A DNA stretch of 64,000 nucleotides from Straminergon stramineum (lineage: Eukaryota > Streptophyta > Bryopsida > Hypnales > Calliergonaceae): positions 20,835,350-20,899,349 of the forward strand of contig OY987271.1 of assembly GCA_963920665.1 (NCBI GenBank), read 5' to 3'. Under the pieces are notes generated by a model that had not been told where the DNA came from, did no database searches, and saw nothing but the letters and a program-made list of their open reading frames with translations. The position numbers were made by a program, and so were the translations under genes. Below, in pieces: positions 46,594-58,790 of the stretch; the first letter of the stretch is position 1, and each line of letters opens with the position of its first letter.

Positions 46594-47617
46594 CTTCCAT
46601 TTAGTCTACATCCAACAAAGACTTTTTGAAGATTCAAAAGTACATTCCATTCCATTCCCTAAATCTAATTTCACCCTCTTACATCCTAATTTGGTTTGAA
46701 CTACACTCAATGTGGAATTAAAACTCAAAAGTTTTGAATTGGGTTGAAAAGTCACCAATTTACGAATTAAATGAATACTACCAAGTGTCTTGTAGATATA
46801 ATAAAAGAGTAATTCATTTATTCTACAATTTGAAGGGACAATCTAAGATTGTTATTGGAACTCTACACAGAATTAAGAGCCCCATTAGTTCCTCAAAAGA
46901 CAAGAATAGTGCCCTCTTTGGGTCCACAATGGAAAGCATTGACCACCTCTATTTTTTCTTCTTCTCTTTCTAGATGAAGTTGAGCAAAATATATGTGAAA
47001 TCTTTCCTTGATTTGTCATTCTTTTCCACAAAAAATTGTGAATTCAATAAATATGCATAGCGACCAAAAGATCCAAGATAGGCTTCCTACTTTAGTAATT
47101 CCTCCATCCTACTACAATTTCAATTGCATCCAATAGTATCCAAAATTTTTACAAGGGCCCTTTGAACTCCAAAATAACTAACGTAGGATAATGGAGAATT
47201 GATTCTCTTAGAGGCCATTTTCTTCATCTTTTGGAAAACTAGAGGAACTTACAAATGCTCAAATTTAGAAAAATTGAATTCATATTTGGAATTTCAAAAA
47301 AAGACCTTATTAGCAATGCGCAAAGCTCGGTGCAGTCAGAGATATAAAATTAAATACCATGTACAAACATTTTACATTTAATTTTACACTGAGGGGCCTT
47401 GGCCACATGCACCTTGCGACGTCCACATCATCAGAAAGGACGTGCTCCGTCAGCGGCCAGTCATCTAATCCTAACCGCTCGTTTATGAAGGGCCCGGATG
47501 GCTCGGGTACCGCCTGCAAAGAAAGGACTGGGGAAGCCAGACAACACCCTCCTTGATGCTTGGCGAAAGGCGTTGCTTAGATTATTTTTCTGTGGAGCAG
47601 CTGCTTCGATTTCGCTC
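46594..47617. other. Spacer between CACTA element and duplication copy 2
   Basis: AT-rich until about 47390, then a GC-rich 230 bp that forms the distal promoter side of DUF3455 gene 3. That GC-rich part has no counterpart upstream of gene 2. No gene is seen. Confidence 0.5.
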
Positions 47618-47833
47618 CTTTTTGATGAAAGAAGCAACCTCGGAAGCCTCTGCCGATCCTTGCTAGACTTCCAGTCCCTCCCGGTCGTCCACCACAGGTC
47701 CACCCCCGAGTGAAGTCCTCTGTCCACACAACGGCTTTGACCACGGCCGCCGTCATAACCGGACGCGCCGGGCAAGTCACGCGCTACTGAAAACCCAGTA
47801 ACTTCTCACGACTGCTCTCCGTAACACTAACAC

Positions 47834-47840
47834 TATAAAG
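47834..47840 (+). promoter_or_regulatory. TATA box of DUF3455 gene 3
   Basis: TATAAAG sits in the same context and distance (260 bp to the ATG) as for gene 2. The W-box/GCC-box pair at 47736-47751 is also kept. Confidence 0.7.
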
Positions 47841-48099
47841 CCAACTTCACAAATACATCTTTCTTCATTCTAGCCTATTCCGTTCCAAGCTCACAAAGAC
47901 TCGGGACAAGACTACTCTCACATTTCAACTGCGGGCATCAAGTTCACAAGAAAAATTACAGCAGTTACATCGCCAACTGGAGGTACGGCTTCACCATCGC
48001 CATCTGGAGTCACAGTACAGTAAAGCACTGCAGCTTCACCATCGATCGCCAATTGGAGTTACATCTTCGACATCTAGAGCAATCCAACTGCAAGCAACA

Positions 48100-48690
48100 A
48101 TGGCAGTGAAATTGCTTCTCTTGGTAACCCTGGCGTCGCTTGCATTCTGCGTTGCGTTGGCAGCCAGGGATCTCTCCGAAGAGCAGGCCATTCCATCTTC
48201 AATTCAGGTCCCAGAAGACTCCCACCACCAGTACGAGCTTCACCAAGCTCTCCACGCTCGCGGGTACCAGCTCTACAAATACGATGGCACTTCCTGGGTG
48301 CAGTTCAACGCAACCGCTCGTCTTTACAACAAGCAGAACAAGCAAGTGGGTCGCCACTTCTTCCTCCCCGAACTCGACCGTCTCGGTGGGCAAGCCACTT
48401 GGGAGTCTCTCCATTCCGAAAAGAACGGCGGAGTTCCTTTCAGCATCGTCACTTGCAAAAATGTGTCGAAGGTTACAGTCGACGAGGACAGTATTCCGTG
48501 GGTGTTGTTGAAGACTACGCAGGCCTCGGGAAGCAACGAATTCTTTGGGGATGTGGTGTTCGTGCAAAGGGTGAAGACCCAAATGGGACTTGCACCGAAG
48601 AGCACCAAGGGCGATTGTGTGGGAGATGTCAAGAAGTCGCCTTACACTGCCGATTATTTGTTCTACGTTTCGAAAACGCAGAAGCACTGA
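48100..48690 (+). CDS. DUF3455 secreted protein, intronless (196 aa), gene 3
   Basis: Identical to gene 2 in every base of the coding region, the predicted leader and over 2 kb downstream. It has the same signal peptide, DUF3455 motifs, C119/C173 pair and glycosylation sites. Upstream identity stops about 115 bp before the TATA box, and homology stops about 216 bp before it, so gene 3 has a different distal upstream region and could be regulated differently. Two identical coding regions 19.9 kb apart suggest either selection for dosage or simply too little time since gene conversion. An assembly duplicate is unlikely because the flanks differ. Confidence 0.92.
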   Translation: MAVKLLLLVTLASLAFCVALAARDLSEEQAIPSSIQVPEDSHHQYELHQALHARGYQLYKYDGTSWVQFNATARLYNKQNKQVGRHFFLPELDRLGGQATWESLHSEKNGGVPFSIVTCKNVSKVTVDEDSIPWVLLKTTQASGSNEFFGDVVFVQRVKTQMGLAPKSTKGDCVGDVKKSPYTADYLFYVSKTQKH

Positions 48691-48983
48691 TTCAGGGTAG
48701 GATTAGGGTACTGATCGAACTCATTCTTTGCCAGCCAATTTTTTTGAACTTCAGGCTATCACTGAAAGTGAGTTTGGGCGTTAGCCTGAAGTGAGTGTAG
48801 ATTAGTGTAGTGCATGGTCGGGACTCGATTCTCCTGAATGCAAATTCGAAAACTAGTATTTAGAACTGTTCATATTGAGCAGTTGTGACATCAATTCTGT
48901 CATTCAGAAGATGGTTCTTCTTTTGTGCATTAAAATGATTTGTTGATTCCAAGCTTGGTACGTCTTGCACCGGGAGCTAGCTT

Positions 48984-49058
48984 GGGTGACATCAAGTAGT
49001 CGCCAAGTTTATACATCTGTCTGGATTGTTTGTTCTCTGATTCGGAAACGCACCAACA
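48984..49058 (+). pseudogene. Decayed DUF3455 C-terminus behind gene 3 (fragment 1)
   Basis: Exact counterpart of 29124-29198 and part of the tandem 3'-tail array behind gene 3. Confidence 0.75.
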
Positions 49059-49228
49059 TTATTTAGAGTATTGATCGATCTTATTCATTGCCAGCGAAGT
49101 TTGAACGTTTGAAAGTGCGATTGGCAGCGGAATCAGGGAACTTTGAGTGTTAGCCCGAAGTGAGTGGTGACTAGGGTACTGCATGTTCAGGACTCGATTC
49201 TAATCAGAGAACCTCGTTTTTCTATTCA

Positions 49229-50276
49229 GGGGTGATTGCAAGAAACACATGCTCTATTTTTTTTGTGAAACTTGGCCATCCTCATATGTTTTTTGGTCAT
49301 AAATTTTTTTTATTTAGGCTTCAAATGACTCAAGATTCATAGGTATAGTACTCATGACCTTGACTACTTATTTTGATATTTTTCAAAAATATTTTAATGT
49401 CCAAAAATAAGGTAGTCTACTCTTAAAGCCACCATTTAAGAGTTGATTGTCTTTTGGGGGAAGCTAAACTCCTTGAAATAATTGACAATAAAATTTTGTA
49501 GGAGGGAAAATGGAATTGGCATCTCAGGCAAGTTGTTTCATATTTTTTGGACCAAAGTCATGAAAATAGTTGTGAATTTATGAAGTTGAAATGCAATGGT
49601 CACTAAATGTGAAAAACTCCTAAAATGGACACTTTTGATATGTTGAAGAAAGAAAAATGTACTTTTAAGTCGTGATCACTTTTAAAACACGGTTGCTTTT
49701 AGAGAACACTACCTTAGCCTTCAATTCTTGTTACAATTGCCAATTTGAGTGTTTGTCATACTATTTAGAACCCCCCACAACCAAATTTGGAGCTAAAATG
49801 TGGACGGGATAGTCTTCTAGTAGACTTGTAGCTATTGTCTAACGAATTCTAAAAATAATTAATTGTTTGTTGTATGAAAGTCCACAAAGTGAGCTCTTTT
49901 CTACTTGCATTTTGAAACATGTCAACTATTATTTGGAAGGTTCTTTTGATGAATGACCATCTCCATAGAGTTGTTACAAATTTTTTTTCCTATTTTTTAC
50001 AAATGATATCATCAACCTATCTATTTTCTTGCCATTTTGCCATACCTGCATTTCTCTTGCTTAAAGAATTTTTCTATGATTTATCTTCGTAGGGTACAAT
50101 CTTCTCAAAGGTGTAAGGTGTATACATTTTCCATATCATTTATATAGCTTAATATATATCTTTTTATCTTTTATATGGACTATATCGTCTTTTTTCTAAT
50201 TTTAAAGTATTCCAAAAATCCTACATGAGTATTGTCAAAATGCAACAAAATCAGCAGGTGTTTCTTACAATTATCC
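49229..50276. mobile_element. Family D TIR element, copy D2 in duplication copy 2
   Basis: Identical to 29369-30416. Its presence in both copies at the same site shows that it predates the duplication or was copied by conversion. Confidence 0.75.
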
Positions 50277-50384
50277 TTACGTTGAACAGTTGTGACGACA
50301 ATTCTGCCATTCCGTGAAGAGACAGTTTGTGCAATAAAATGATTTTGTTAATTCCAAGCTTGATCTACAGTAGCAGCGAGAAAT

Positions 50385-50474
50385 TGTGTGACATCGAGAA
50401 GTTGCCGGCAAGGTTTCTGCATTTGTCCAGAGTCCCACTATTTTGTTCCGCGTCTCTGAATCTCAACGTCACTG
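50385..50474 (+). pseudogene. Decayed DUF3455 C-terminus behind gene 3 (fragment 2)
   Basis: Exact counterpart of 30525-30614. Confidence 0.7.
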
Positions 50475-51208
50475 GGCCAAATTTTCTTCTTCAATTCAGG
50501 TTATCATGGAAAGTGAGTTTGGGTGTTTCACCAGACTTTTAAGTGATACCCTGAAGTGAGGTTGAGTAAGTGTAAATCTATGGAACTGGGCGTGCTCCGG
50601 ACTCGATCCTCGTAATGGCTACTTTCGCAACCACTACTCTAGTTCGATATTTTTTCTGTTCACAGTAGAGTTTTCATTGAAGTGATACTCAAGTTTCCAA
50701 CTTGTTTTTTCCAATTTTACCTCATAAAGATAAGTATAATTGATCATTTATTAAATAGAGAAAAACGGATTTCCAAGTCCAATTACCCCCCTTCAAACTC
50801 AAATTTTCAAGCAAAATGAAACCAAAGGTCTTCCCTTTTCACTTGTTTTTCCACTCTCACCTCATGGACATGAGCATATTCAATTATTCAATGGAGAGAA
50901 TCGTTGTCCATGTGCCTGTATTAGACTTTATGATTTACACTGAGGTACCTCAAATCTTTTAATCCTGCTGGAAATCCTACAGGCTGTATCGTCTCAGATG
51001 ACGAGTACAATTAAAACACTGCCAAATTTCAAAGCTTCTGGAACCTTGAGCGGCAATTTCTGCTTCAAGCTGATCATGAAGATCTTGCCTCACGGCACCC
51101 ATGGAGACTGGCTTTCAAAGGGTGAGACGTCATGAAAATCTAGAGATGCTTTTGGCCTGTTTAGAGCAAGAATAGCTCTGTTTGAAATTTTCAACCAAAC
51201 TGGTGTTC

Positions 51209-51755
51209 AAATTCAACTAGAAATCATCATGCTCACGGATCCCAGACGATCAATGGTCCCCACCGCCGGTTCTCCTCGACCCAGTGTATTTTCGGTTCAT
51301 CGATTCCCAGGAAGTTTCAGGATTTCAGGACCATCTGGACTCTTCTCCGTGGCTCAGCTCTCCGGCTCATCTGGATCACCAGGAATAGCTTGGTTTTCGC
51401 CCAAGCTCGATGGCCTCTCCCGAGTATTCAGAAAGCTTTATGGGACAGCCTTCTCGACTCCGGGCGTATGGAGATGCTGAAGACCCAACGTCGGGTACAG
51501 CACCAACCTCACCATTATGATATGACAAGAGCTGGGCGGAGTTTGATAAAATTTGGCTTCGATCTCCAACCCTGGCTCATAGAGTTGACAATTGCATTAT
51601 TTGGAACAGGGGGTCCCCTGCTCTTTTCTTTGTTTCTATGTTTGATGCTCATTTCTCTTCATTTGTCTAGCCTCTGGCTTGGCTGTCCTATTCCGGTTTT
51701 TTAATACAATGGGTTTCCATTTGTTTCAAAAAAAAAAAAAAAATTCAACTAGAAA
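51209..51755 (+). mobile_element. LINE-like retroposon insertion (517 bp) with 15 bp target duplication
   Basis: AAATTCAACTAGAAA occurs at 51209-51223 and 51741-51755. Copy 1 has a single AAATTCAACAAGAAA at 31354-31368, the empty site. The insert (51224-51740) is GC-richer than its host, ends in AATGGGTTTCCATTTGTTTC plus about 17 A, and holds two overlapping frames (51229-51480, 51390-51704) without a recognised domain. It is most likely the 3' part of a non-LTR element, truncated at its 5' end. Confidence 0.88.
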
Positions 51756-51908
51756 CGTTTGGTAACTTATGAACTGGCGTTTAATGTTAAGTGAATGAGT
51801 TCCTTAAGTGGTGGAGAGGTTAAATTAATCAACATTTGTAACTTAGTGCGCACTCAATTTCTTGCCCCAAAATTAGAAGAATCTATTTAAAACTCCGCTT
51901 ACTTGCCT

Positions 51909-51952
51909 CTGTGACCCTCCAATAAGGGATCTGTGACCCTGCAATAAGGGAT
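51909..51952 (+). repeat. 22 bp tandem duplication specific to copy 2
   Basis: Two units of CTGTGACCCTSCAATAAGGG plus AT. Copy 1 has one unit (31531-31552 region). Confidence 0.7.
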
Positions 51953-53768
51953 ATTAGGGCAGACTTCCATGTTGTGTTAGAAGCGGAAATGAATTTCCAA
52001 GTTTTTCAAAGGTGGAATTGCTTTCGATGATTTCCTTGATGCTTTCACTTTTGTGTGAATAGGGAGAAACTACATTATAGGAGTAGTTTTGCCTTGTTGT
52101 CAAATTAAAAACCAAAAGTTCAAGTAGGAGACTTGCCTACTCTACTTTCATGGTGCCTGTCACTAATATTTTGTCGGCCCCCAATTGTGATTTCTCCTTA
52201 GCAAATATTGCACACTTCCAAAAAGAATTCTGGAATTTTGTTTGCCCGATTGGCTGATTTTTGTACATCGAAGTCCACTGTGAATCAAATTGGTGGCTCT
52301 GGTTGAGACCTCAGAGTCACCAGGAGAAACGAGTAAATGTTCAACATATGTCATCTGTCTTCGACAGATCCTTTGGAGAGGTACCGCAGTTTTAAAGGTC
52401 AAGTGCAATTTTTTTTCTTTATTTGGACGCTATTGAAAGAAGATAAGTCTACTGTAATCCTCATCAGTTGCGCTGTTGAGTGTTGATCTGGTCATTCATG
52501 ACTCCTGGTGCTAAAATCCAGAACTCCGTAGAACCGAAGGTTAGGCACCACGCCTTATTATTAACAGAGATTTCAAAGCAATCGTAAAGTATCGCTACAA
52601 AATTATCACTTTCAACAACTTAAAATAGATATCAGTGGCATCACCGGGCGCTTCACCAGTCGTCAGGCTCTCAGGACTACGGTCTTGTATTCGTTAAAAT
52701 GCCGTGTTTCAGAGCCGCAAAATTCTGAACATCAAGTGGCCACAAAAATCTCTGAAAACTGAGTACCCTAAGCTGGAATGCCAAAAGCTGGTCAGATTTG
52801 AAGTTTCAGTGAAGCGGCTGAAAGTGCGTTAGTTTCACTGAAAACTACTGCAGTGGAAACTGCACCTGAAATAACCAGTGGAATTCGCCACCGCTTCGTG
52901 GAATTGAGCACACTGGTTCGCTCGGTGATTCTCTCTATCGTGTTTTCCACTGATGAAAAATTCAACATTAGTGGCTCTCTCCTTTGGCTAGGGACTGTGG
53001 CATCGACTCCGGTTTCTGAATTCCGGTTAATGCATAACACGGTTAGGGTTTGGTTAGAGTAGAGATGCGGGGTCCAACTAATCAATAAATTAATATTGTT
53101 GTTCACCTAATACAGAGCCTCAGGATTACTCCATTCTTGTTTAATATAGATATAGATTTAGGTTGCGGTTCACTTACCCTGAAAAGTGCCAGTCACGGAA
53201 TTTCCCCAATTTAACGGAAATTTGACGTTGAGATTCGACCTGAACTCTGGGTATTGTAATTGTACCTGTCCGTCGTTATGAACAGCTGACCCCAAACTAA
53301 GCTTAAGTACCGGTGATGCGATACAAACCGAACTCACTCTGTAAACGGATTATTTATTTCCGTATAATCTTCCCGTGAGATTTCATTTTTAACTGGGATT
53401 TTGAGGTGACCCAAACTCCCATTCGCAGATTCCCTCCGGAACGCCTAACGTACAAGCAAAGCATCAGATTCCCCGTGGTCTCCTTGACATGATCGTCTTC
53501 TTCTTTGCGACAATAATTGTGTGCATATTCCACTCAGAGTATTGGGGGATCGTTTATTATTCAGATCTCAATCTGTTACGCTCTTGAATAGAGTATTTCT
53601 GAGATGAAATAGTCCATGTGGTACTGGATTTCGGACTTGCGCAAGTCATCTGAATTGCAAGAGTGACAAAAACCTTGACAAATGTGTCCACGCTGTGTCA
53701 CTGCGTCCTGTAGCAACTTCGGGGTAATCTAGACTGCCACTGAAGTCACTTTATAATGCATTTCTTAA

Positions 53769-53990
53769 CCCTTGAATGCCGGGCTGGTGACCGTGGAAAT
53801 CAGGCATTTTGGAACCGTGTGACATCATCTACTTTACAAAAATAAAAAATAATCATTGGAAGTCAAACTACTGTTGAAGATCTTCCCTTTTCACCCCTAA
53901 TTCCGAGGATGAATAGTTGCACTTCTATCCTATACAGGAGAATTCCTTGTCATTCATTGGACGAAAAACGTCCGCCTCGGCGTTTAGGGG
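53769..53990 (+). mobile_element. TTAA element family B, copy B3
   Basis: Flanked by TTAA at 53765-53768 and 53991-53994. Its ends are CCCTTGAATGCC and GGCGTTTAGGGG. Copy 1 of the duplication has a single CTTGACACAG at this place (near 33089), so this is an insertion. It shares GACCGTGGAAATC and GTGACATCATCTACTTT with B1 and B2. Confidence 0.85.
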
Positions 53991-54154
53991 TTAATATAGT
54001 TTATTCAGGAGTGCAACACTAAAGGAAGCATGTTGGAAAACAGGGATTTGGAAATGACCCACTAGAAGACCCACATGAACAATTAGACTAACTTAGTTGT
54101 GGGTTGTCTTGTCGCCAATACCTTGGTGTACATTTCCACTAGTGTAAATATTAA

Positions 54155-54871
54155 CCCCTAATAGACTGAGGGGGGGTTTCAGGGAGACATTGTCAAAAAC
54201 TATGGTTTTTTGGTATGTCATTCAAAAATGAAAATTGAAACTCCTTCTTGAAACTTCAACTGTACAAATATGAAGTTAAATACATTACAAGAGAGTAGAA
54301 AAAATTTCAGCCCATTTGACCATGCAAATTGAAAGATTATAACATTTAAAGTGGGAAAAATAACTTTTTTTCATTCTTGCAAAACAAGGTCAACCAACTT
54401 CAAGCCCTTTTGGAGTAAATTTTTTGCTTTACACCAAAATGAGGATTTTAGCCATTCATAAGTATATGATGTTAAGTTCACTCATGAAATATTTTAGAAG
54501 TATTTGAGATGTCTAGCTTACACTAAATCACCTTGTAATGCAAGGAGGTTATGTGAGTTGACAACCACTAGTCATTTTTTGATGATTTCTTGTGCAATGA
54601 GGAAATTTGGAATTTGAAATCCGAACAATGAAAAGTTAGAGGCAAACATTTGGAATATGGGGAAAAAATATGAGGAATTTTGACTTCATAGATTGCAAGA
54701 TAATAGGACTTGAAGTTAGAAGAAAATGTTTTTTCCTGAAACCACCCCAACATAGCTAATAAAGTTTGACTCCTCTTAGATAGTGATTTGAAGACCTGAA
54801 CAAAAATGACTTTGTAGGAACCTACCCGAGATTTCTTGCATACGTTGAACAAACACGTGGTCCTTCAAGGG
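54155..54871 (+). mobile_element. TTAA element family C, copy C1
   Basis: TTAA occurs at 54151-54154 and 54872-54875. The ends are CCCCTAATAG and CTTCAAGGG. Copy 1 reads TATTAAGAGATG without the insert near 33247-33258. It is 717 bp with no real frame and contains the family motif AATTGAAAGATTATAACATT at 54327. Confidence 0.85.
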
Positions 54872-55001
54872 TTAACTGATGTATTGAGTTGTGATGAGAT
54901 CTTTGGGCACAAGAGTCAAAATTTGAGTTTGTTCACTACGTATGAACTTCTTATGCAATTTCAAAGTGGATAATTGTAGACCACTATTTCAAGACAACGG
55001 T

Positions 55002-55235
55002 GCTAGTATGTGAGCCCAAGAATGCAAGCTTGTGAACATTGAGCCTACATTATAGGTACTTATAATATAGATACCACACACTATAGAAGGTTTATGTTTC
55101 ATAAACACTAATAATATGGGTATTTGTAACATATATACCCTATAATCATAGATGGTTTCTATGATATATACACCTTTAATATAGGTGTATAATATTATAA
55201 GCTCATGGGCTCACACTCCTATGCTTACATAATAG
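55002..55235. mobile_element. Possible small TIR element in duplication copy 2
   Basis: GTATGTGAGCCCA near the left end pairs with TGGGCTCACA near the right end, extended by AGCTTGTG-like and CATAAGCT-like sequences. The interior repeats ATATAGATACC/TATATAC words. Homology to copy 1 breaks on the left edge. Ends and target duplication are not firm. Confidence 0.5.
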
Positions 55236-55448
55236 CAAACCTCAGAGGTGATATTTCACTAAGAAGCATTGTAATATTTTAGAAGGAATATCAAGCGATA
55301 TATGCTTCCATTTTCAATGGTTGAAATCACTAAATCACTACATGTTTTTTGGATAGTATCACTCTTTTGGGATGAATGTATGATTTTTGGATGAATCATT
55401 CAAATTTCATCCACATTTTGCACATTTCATCCATTTATATAGATTTAA

Positions 55449-56093
55449 CCCCTAAATGTCCAAGGCACCAAATTTTGGTGTCGACAATACTTTGAAGTTA
55501 GATAAAACCTAACCAAATTGCTATTTTTGGTAGTTTATATTTTTGACAAATTCTTTTTGAAGCCTATTTTTAGCATCAAAAATCGAATTTTGAAAATTCT
55601 TGATTATGATTTTTCTATTCAAGATTTTGTGCAAGGGTGTCCATTGCAATCTTGACTCTCCGTAGTGTTGGGGGCCCTCAAGAATGAGCCTCAAGTACAC
55701 TAGATCTTGTAGAAAAAATCACATTTGAAATTCATTGAAAAAAATTGTAGAGTAGATTTTGAGAAACCATAAATTGATTGGGGTTATGCATGTTAGGCCC
55801 TTTAACTTCATATTTTTTGGTGACCAAATTTTTAAATTTGACATGTGAGATGAAGATTGAAAGACTTCAAATCACTTTTGTAGTTAACACCCTCATGATC
55901 AAACATTATAATCTTTCAATCCATAAGTGATATTGTTGTGTTTTCTTTTTCTATGTGATCTCTAACAAGTCTAGTTTGAATTTGTACGGTTCCAAATTTT
56001 AAAAAATTGATACAACTTATCAAAAAAGATGGATTTTTGTTAAATTTAGAGCAAATTCTTAGAAGCTCAAAAATGGCCGAGGGCATTTAGGGG
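55449..56093 (+). mobile_element. TTAA element family A, copy A4 (best preserved)
   Basis: TTAA occurs at 55445-55448 and 56094-56097. The ends are CCCCTAAATGTCC and GGGCATTTAGGGG, inverted repeats of 13 bp with one mismatch. Length is 645 bp. The motif complement AACATTATAATCTTTCAATC is at 55902-55921. It has no coding frame. This copy defines the family used to recognise A1 and A2. Confidence 0.88.
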
Positions 56094-56898
56094 TTAAACA
56101 ATTGCATCACTCCAACACAAAACGCTTTTTCTATTGCCCAGAATAAATAAATAAATAATTCTTGCACCATGCCAATTAATGCATCATAGGCAAATCCCTT
56201 GCATTCAATCTACAAGTATCTAGATGACAAGCATTCACAAGAACTATATATGCTATGCATATGGATGGATGTACTAAAGTAGGAAGTCCATTGTGGACTA
56301 TTTAGTCATTATACTAGTCACAATTTTTTTGCAAAAGAGTTGCAAATCAAGGATTATTTCACATTTTCACACTTTTTTGGTCAATCCATGTTTGAAAAAA
56401 AAGTAATGATATACTGGAGCATATTAAAGGCGGTCAAAACAAAAACATACAACTTTCCACTATTCTTGTCATTTTGGATGCTAATGTGTCTCTCTTGCCT
56501 TCACTATATGGTCCTAAAGAAAATTCCAAAGTCCCTCTTTATACAATGAAACAATAAAAGAACTTTTACTATATGTAGAAGCCACATAGGTGAGTTCATT
56601 GGATTCATTAAATGCTGATTTCCAACCCAATTCCAACCCTTTTATCTCCAATTCCAAACTTTGAGCCCCAATTGCACACTCAATAAAAACTACATTAAAA
56701 TGTGACAAAATTGAATTATATCCAAAAATAAAGCTCCAAATCGGGTTGCAATTTATAATAGGTTTGCTTACCTTTAAGGAAAGTTTAAGTTACTTCTCTA
56801 CTTTGGGTAATTAATCAAGTGACCTAAAATAATAAGATGACCTAAGTGCACAATCATTTGATTATGAGAGCTAAGTTGCAATGCATTATTTCAATATG

Positions 56899-56923
56899 GA
56901 GAGAGAGAGAGAGAGAGAGAGAG
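56899..56923 (+). repeat. GA microsatellite, about 12 units
   Basis: A GA run within duplication copy 2. The counterpart in copy 1 (35109-35117) is much shorter. Confidence 0.85.
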
Positions 56924-57346
56924 AACTTCCAAATGTTTTTTTGGGGGGGAGGGAGGACAAAAGAGTCTGTTCATCTTAGATCCTATGTGAGAATCCTAGG
57001 ATTGTGAGCAAGTGGCAACAAGACTACATACCGTTGCTCAAAAGAGGACTCTATGTGAACCATGTAAAAGAGAGGAGAGTGATAGATTTTGTCAAAGAAA
57101 TTGGTATGAGTGAAAGTTAATGAGAGAAGGTTCAAAATGTTGTGTTATGAAGAAAAAAAGGTTTGAAAAGGAAGTGACTTGGTTTGAAAATTTTTTAGTA
57201 GGCGTAGAGCTTTGGAAGTTGTTGATTGTTTTCTAATTTTAGTTTGTGTAGAAGGATGAGTGTGTGGAGTATTGTATGAAAATATTGTTGATATTGTTAA
57301 GTCTTTGGCAAATCGCAATTGTGAGTAAGTCTAATTTTGGGGGGAA

Positions 57347-57829
57347 TAAGGTAAAACATCCCATTGTGGTCAGAATTAGGAGTTCGTACTCATGCCATTG
57401 TTGAATTTTTTTCATTTTTTCCCCATATAAAGACAAGTGTGAGAAACAATGAAAGCATTTGAAATTATTTTTTTTGACAAAGTATGAATTTTTGAAGTGT
57501 TCAGCCCATCATGGCCCAAAAGAGTCTATAGACTACCCCAAAACTAACAAAATTTGTATCCATCAAGTTCATCTTACACACCTATAGTCACAATAATTTC
57601 TAATGTAAAAGGCCTAAAAAAGTCACTTCCTACAATGAAATTACACTAAAAAGTTAGAAGTTCCTAATGCAGTCACTAATCACTCCATTATTGTCAGGTA
57701 AGACATTGATTGTGGTCCAAATCTCATTTAGTAATAAAACCCATGATGGGGTCTAAAAAAACCCATAATGGGGTCATTCTTTAGGTGTCCATTATGGGTC
57801 ATCTGACCACAATGGGCTATTTTATCTTA
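57347..57829. mobile_element. TA-target TIR element T1 (479 bp)
   Basis: TA flanks the insert on both sides. The ends are AGGTAAAACATCCCATTGTG and CACAATGGGCTATTTTATCT. Copy 1 has GGAATAGTTGTAT with a single TA (35536-35548 region). It has no frame. A TA target is typical of Tc1/mariner-type MITEs. Confidence 0.85.
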
Positions 57830-57835
57830 GTTGTA

Positions 57836-58256
57836 TAAGGTAGACCAGCCCAATTCCGCTAGCTCTCTATAACCGCCATCCTCTTTTTGGCCCCATCTCT
57901 ACTATAGAACTCACCCAAATCCATTCACTATTTTGACAATTTCAATGCATTAATTCCAACTTCGGTAAGGTGTTAGCCTTTGATTGGTGGATACTCAAGT
58001 GCTAATAGGTATATAGAATGACGGTTACAGGTTTAGGATAGGACATTTATAACTCTAGTCTAATGGTGGTTCCATAATTTCACGGTAAACCACTTTAGAA
58101 ATTCATAGAAATTACAATTTTTATCGGAAAATTACAATTCACTTGGGTTTGATTTGTGAAACATGTGCACACCTCTGAAAAATATGTGCCCCTGCTAAAG
58201 TTGGTCCTAATATATTCAGATTGCAAATTAAGGTGGTAATAGGTTGGTCTACCTTA
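57836..58256. mobile_element. TA-target TIR element T2 (417 bp)
   Basis: Lies 6 bp after T1. The ends are AGGTAGACCA and TGGTCTACCT, with TA on each side. The empty site in copy 1 is GTATAGATGG. The termini share AGGTA and a nearby CCC with T1. Confidence 0.82.
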
Positions 58257-58491
58257 AATGGAATGTGTGAGGTGCCATATACACCAACTGTTATGGCAAT
58301 TAATAGATGAGTGTTTTAGCCTTTATTTTGGAAAGCATCAAGAAGGATTTTGTAGTTGTTAATTTTGGTATAGCCGGAGTTGATTTTTAGTACGGTATGT
58401 TTTGAGTGAGTAGGAGATTTAGGCATAACTTGGCTAAACAAGTGCAATTGTTTGTATCATTGCATAAGTAGGAGTAAAGCTATGGGAGAAC

Positions 58492-58790
58492 TATCATTAG
58501 AAGAGATCTAGCCAAATAGAAGGATGGGAGTTCCTAGCAATGGGGAACTCAGTGAATTGCGCTATTGTAGTGTGCTGATGTGGTCGAGAGGCAACCACGT
58601 CAGATTTTATTTTTTTTAATTTTTAATTTTTAATTTTTTTTCAACTTTTCTTTCAATTTCAAGACCATTATAATTTTTTTTTAAATTTATGATGGGTGAT
58701 TATAGTCAGCCATGCCCTCACTACTAGGGAACATCAATGGAGAACATGCCTAAAACGGCCTTCTATTTGGCTAGATCTCTTCTAATGATA
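58492..58790. mobile_element. MITE with perfect 32 bp inverted repeats
   Basis: TATCATTAGAAGAGATCTAG with its following 12 bases (58492-58523) is the exact reverse complement of 58759-58790. The outermost TA may be the target duplication (Stowaway-like). It is 299 bp with a T-rich centre. It lies in the 58.4-61.1 kb part that has no counterpart in copy 1. Confidence 0.88.

Noticed and set aside
51390..51704. 104-residue frame in the LINE-like insert
   Set aside because: No reverse transcriptase or endonuclease motif. It overlaps another frame in a different phase and is treated as part of the retroposon.
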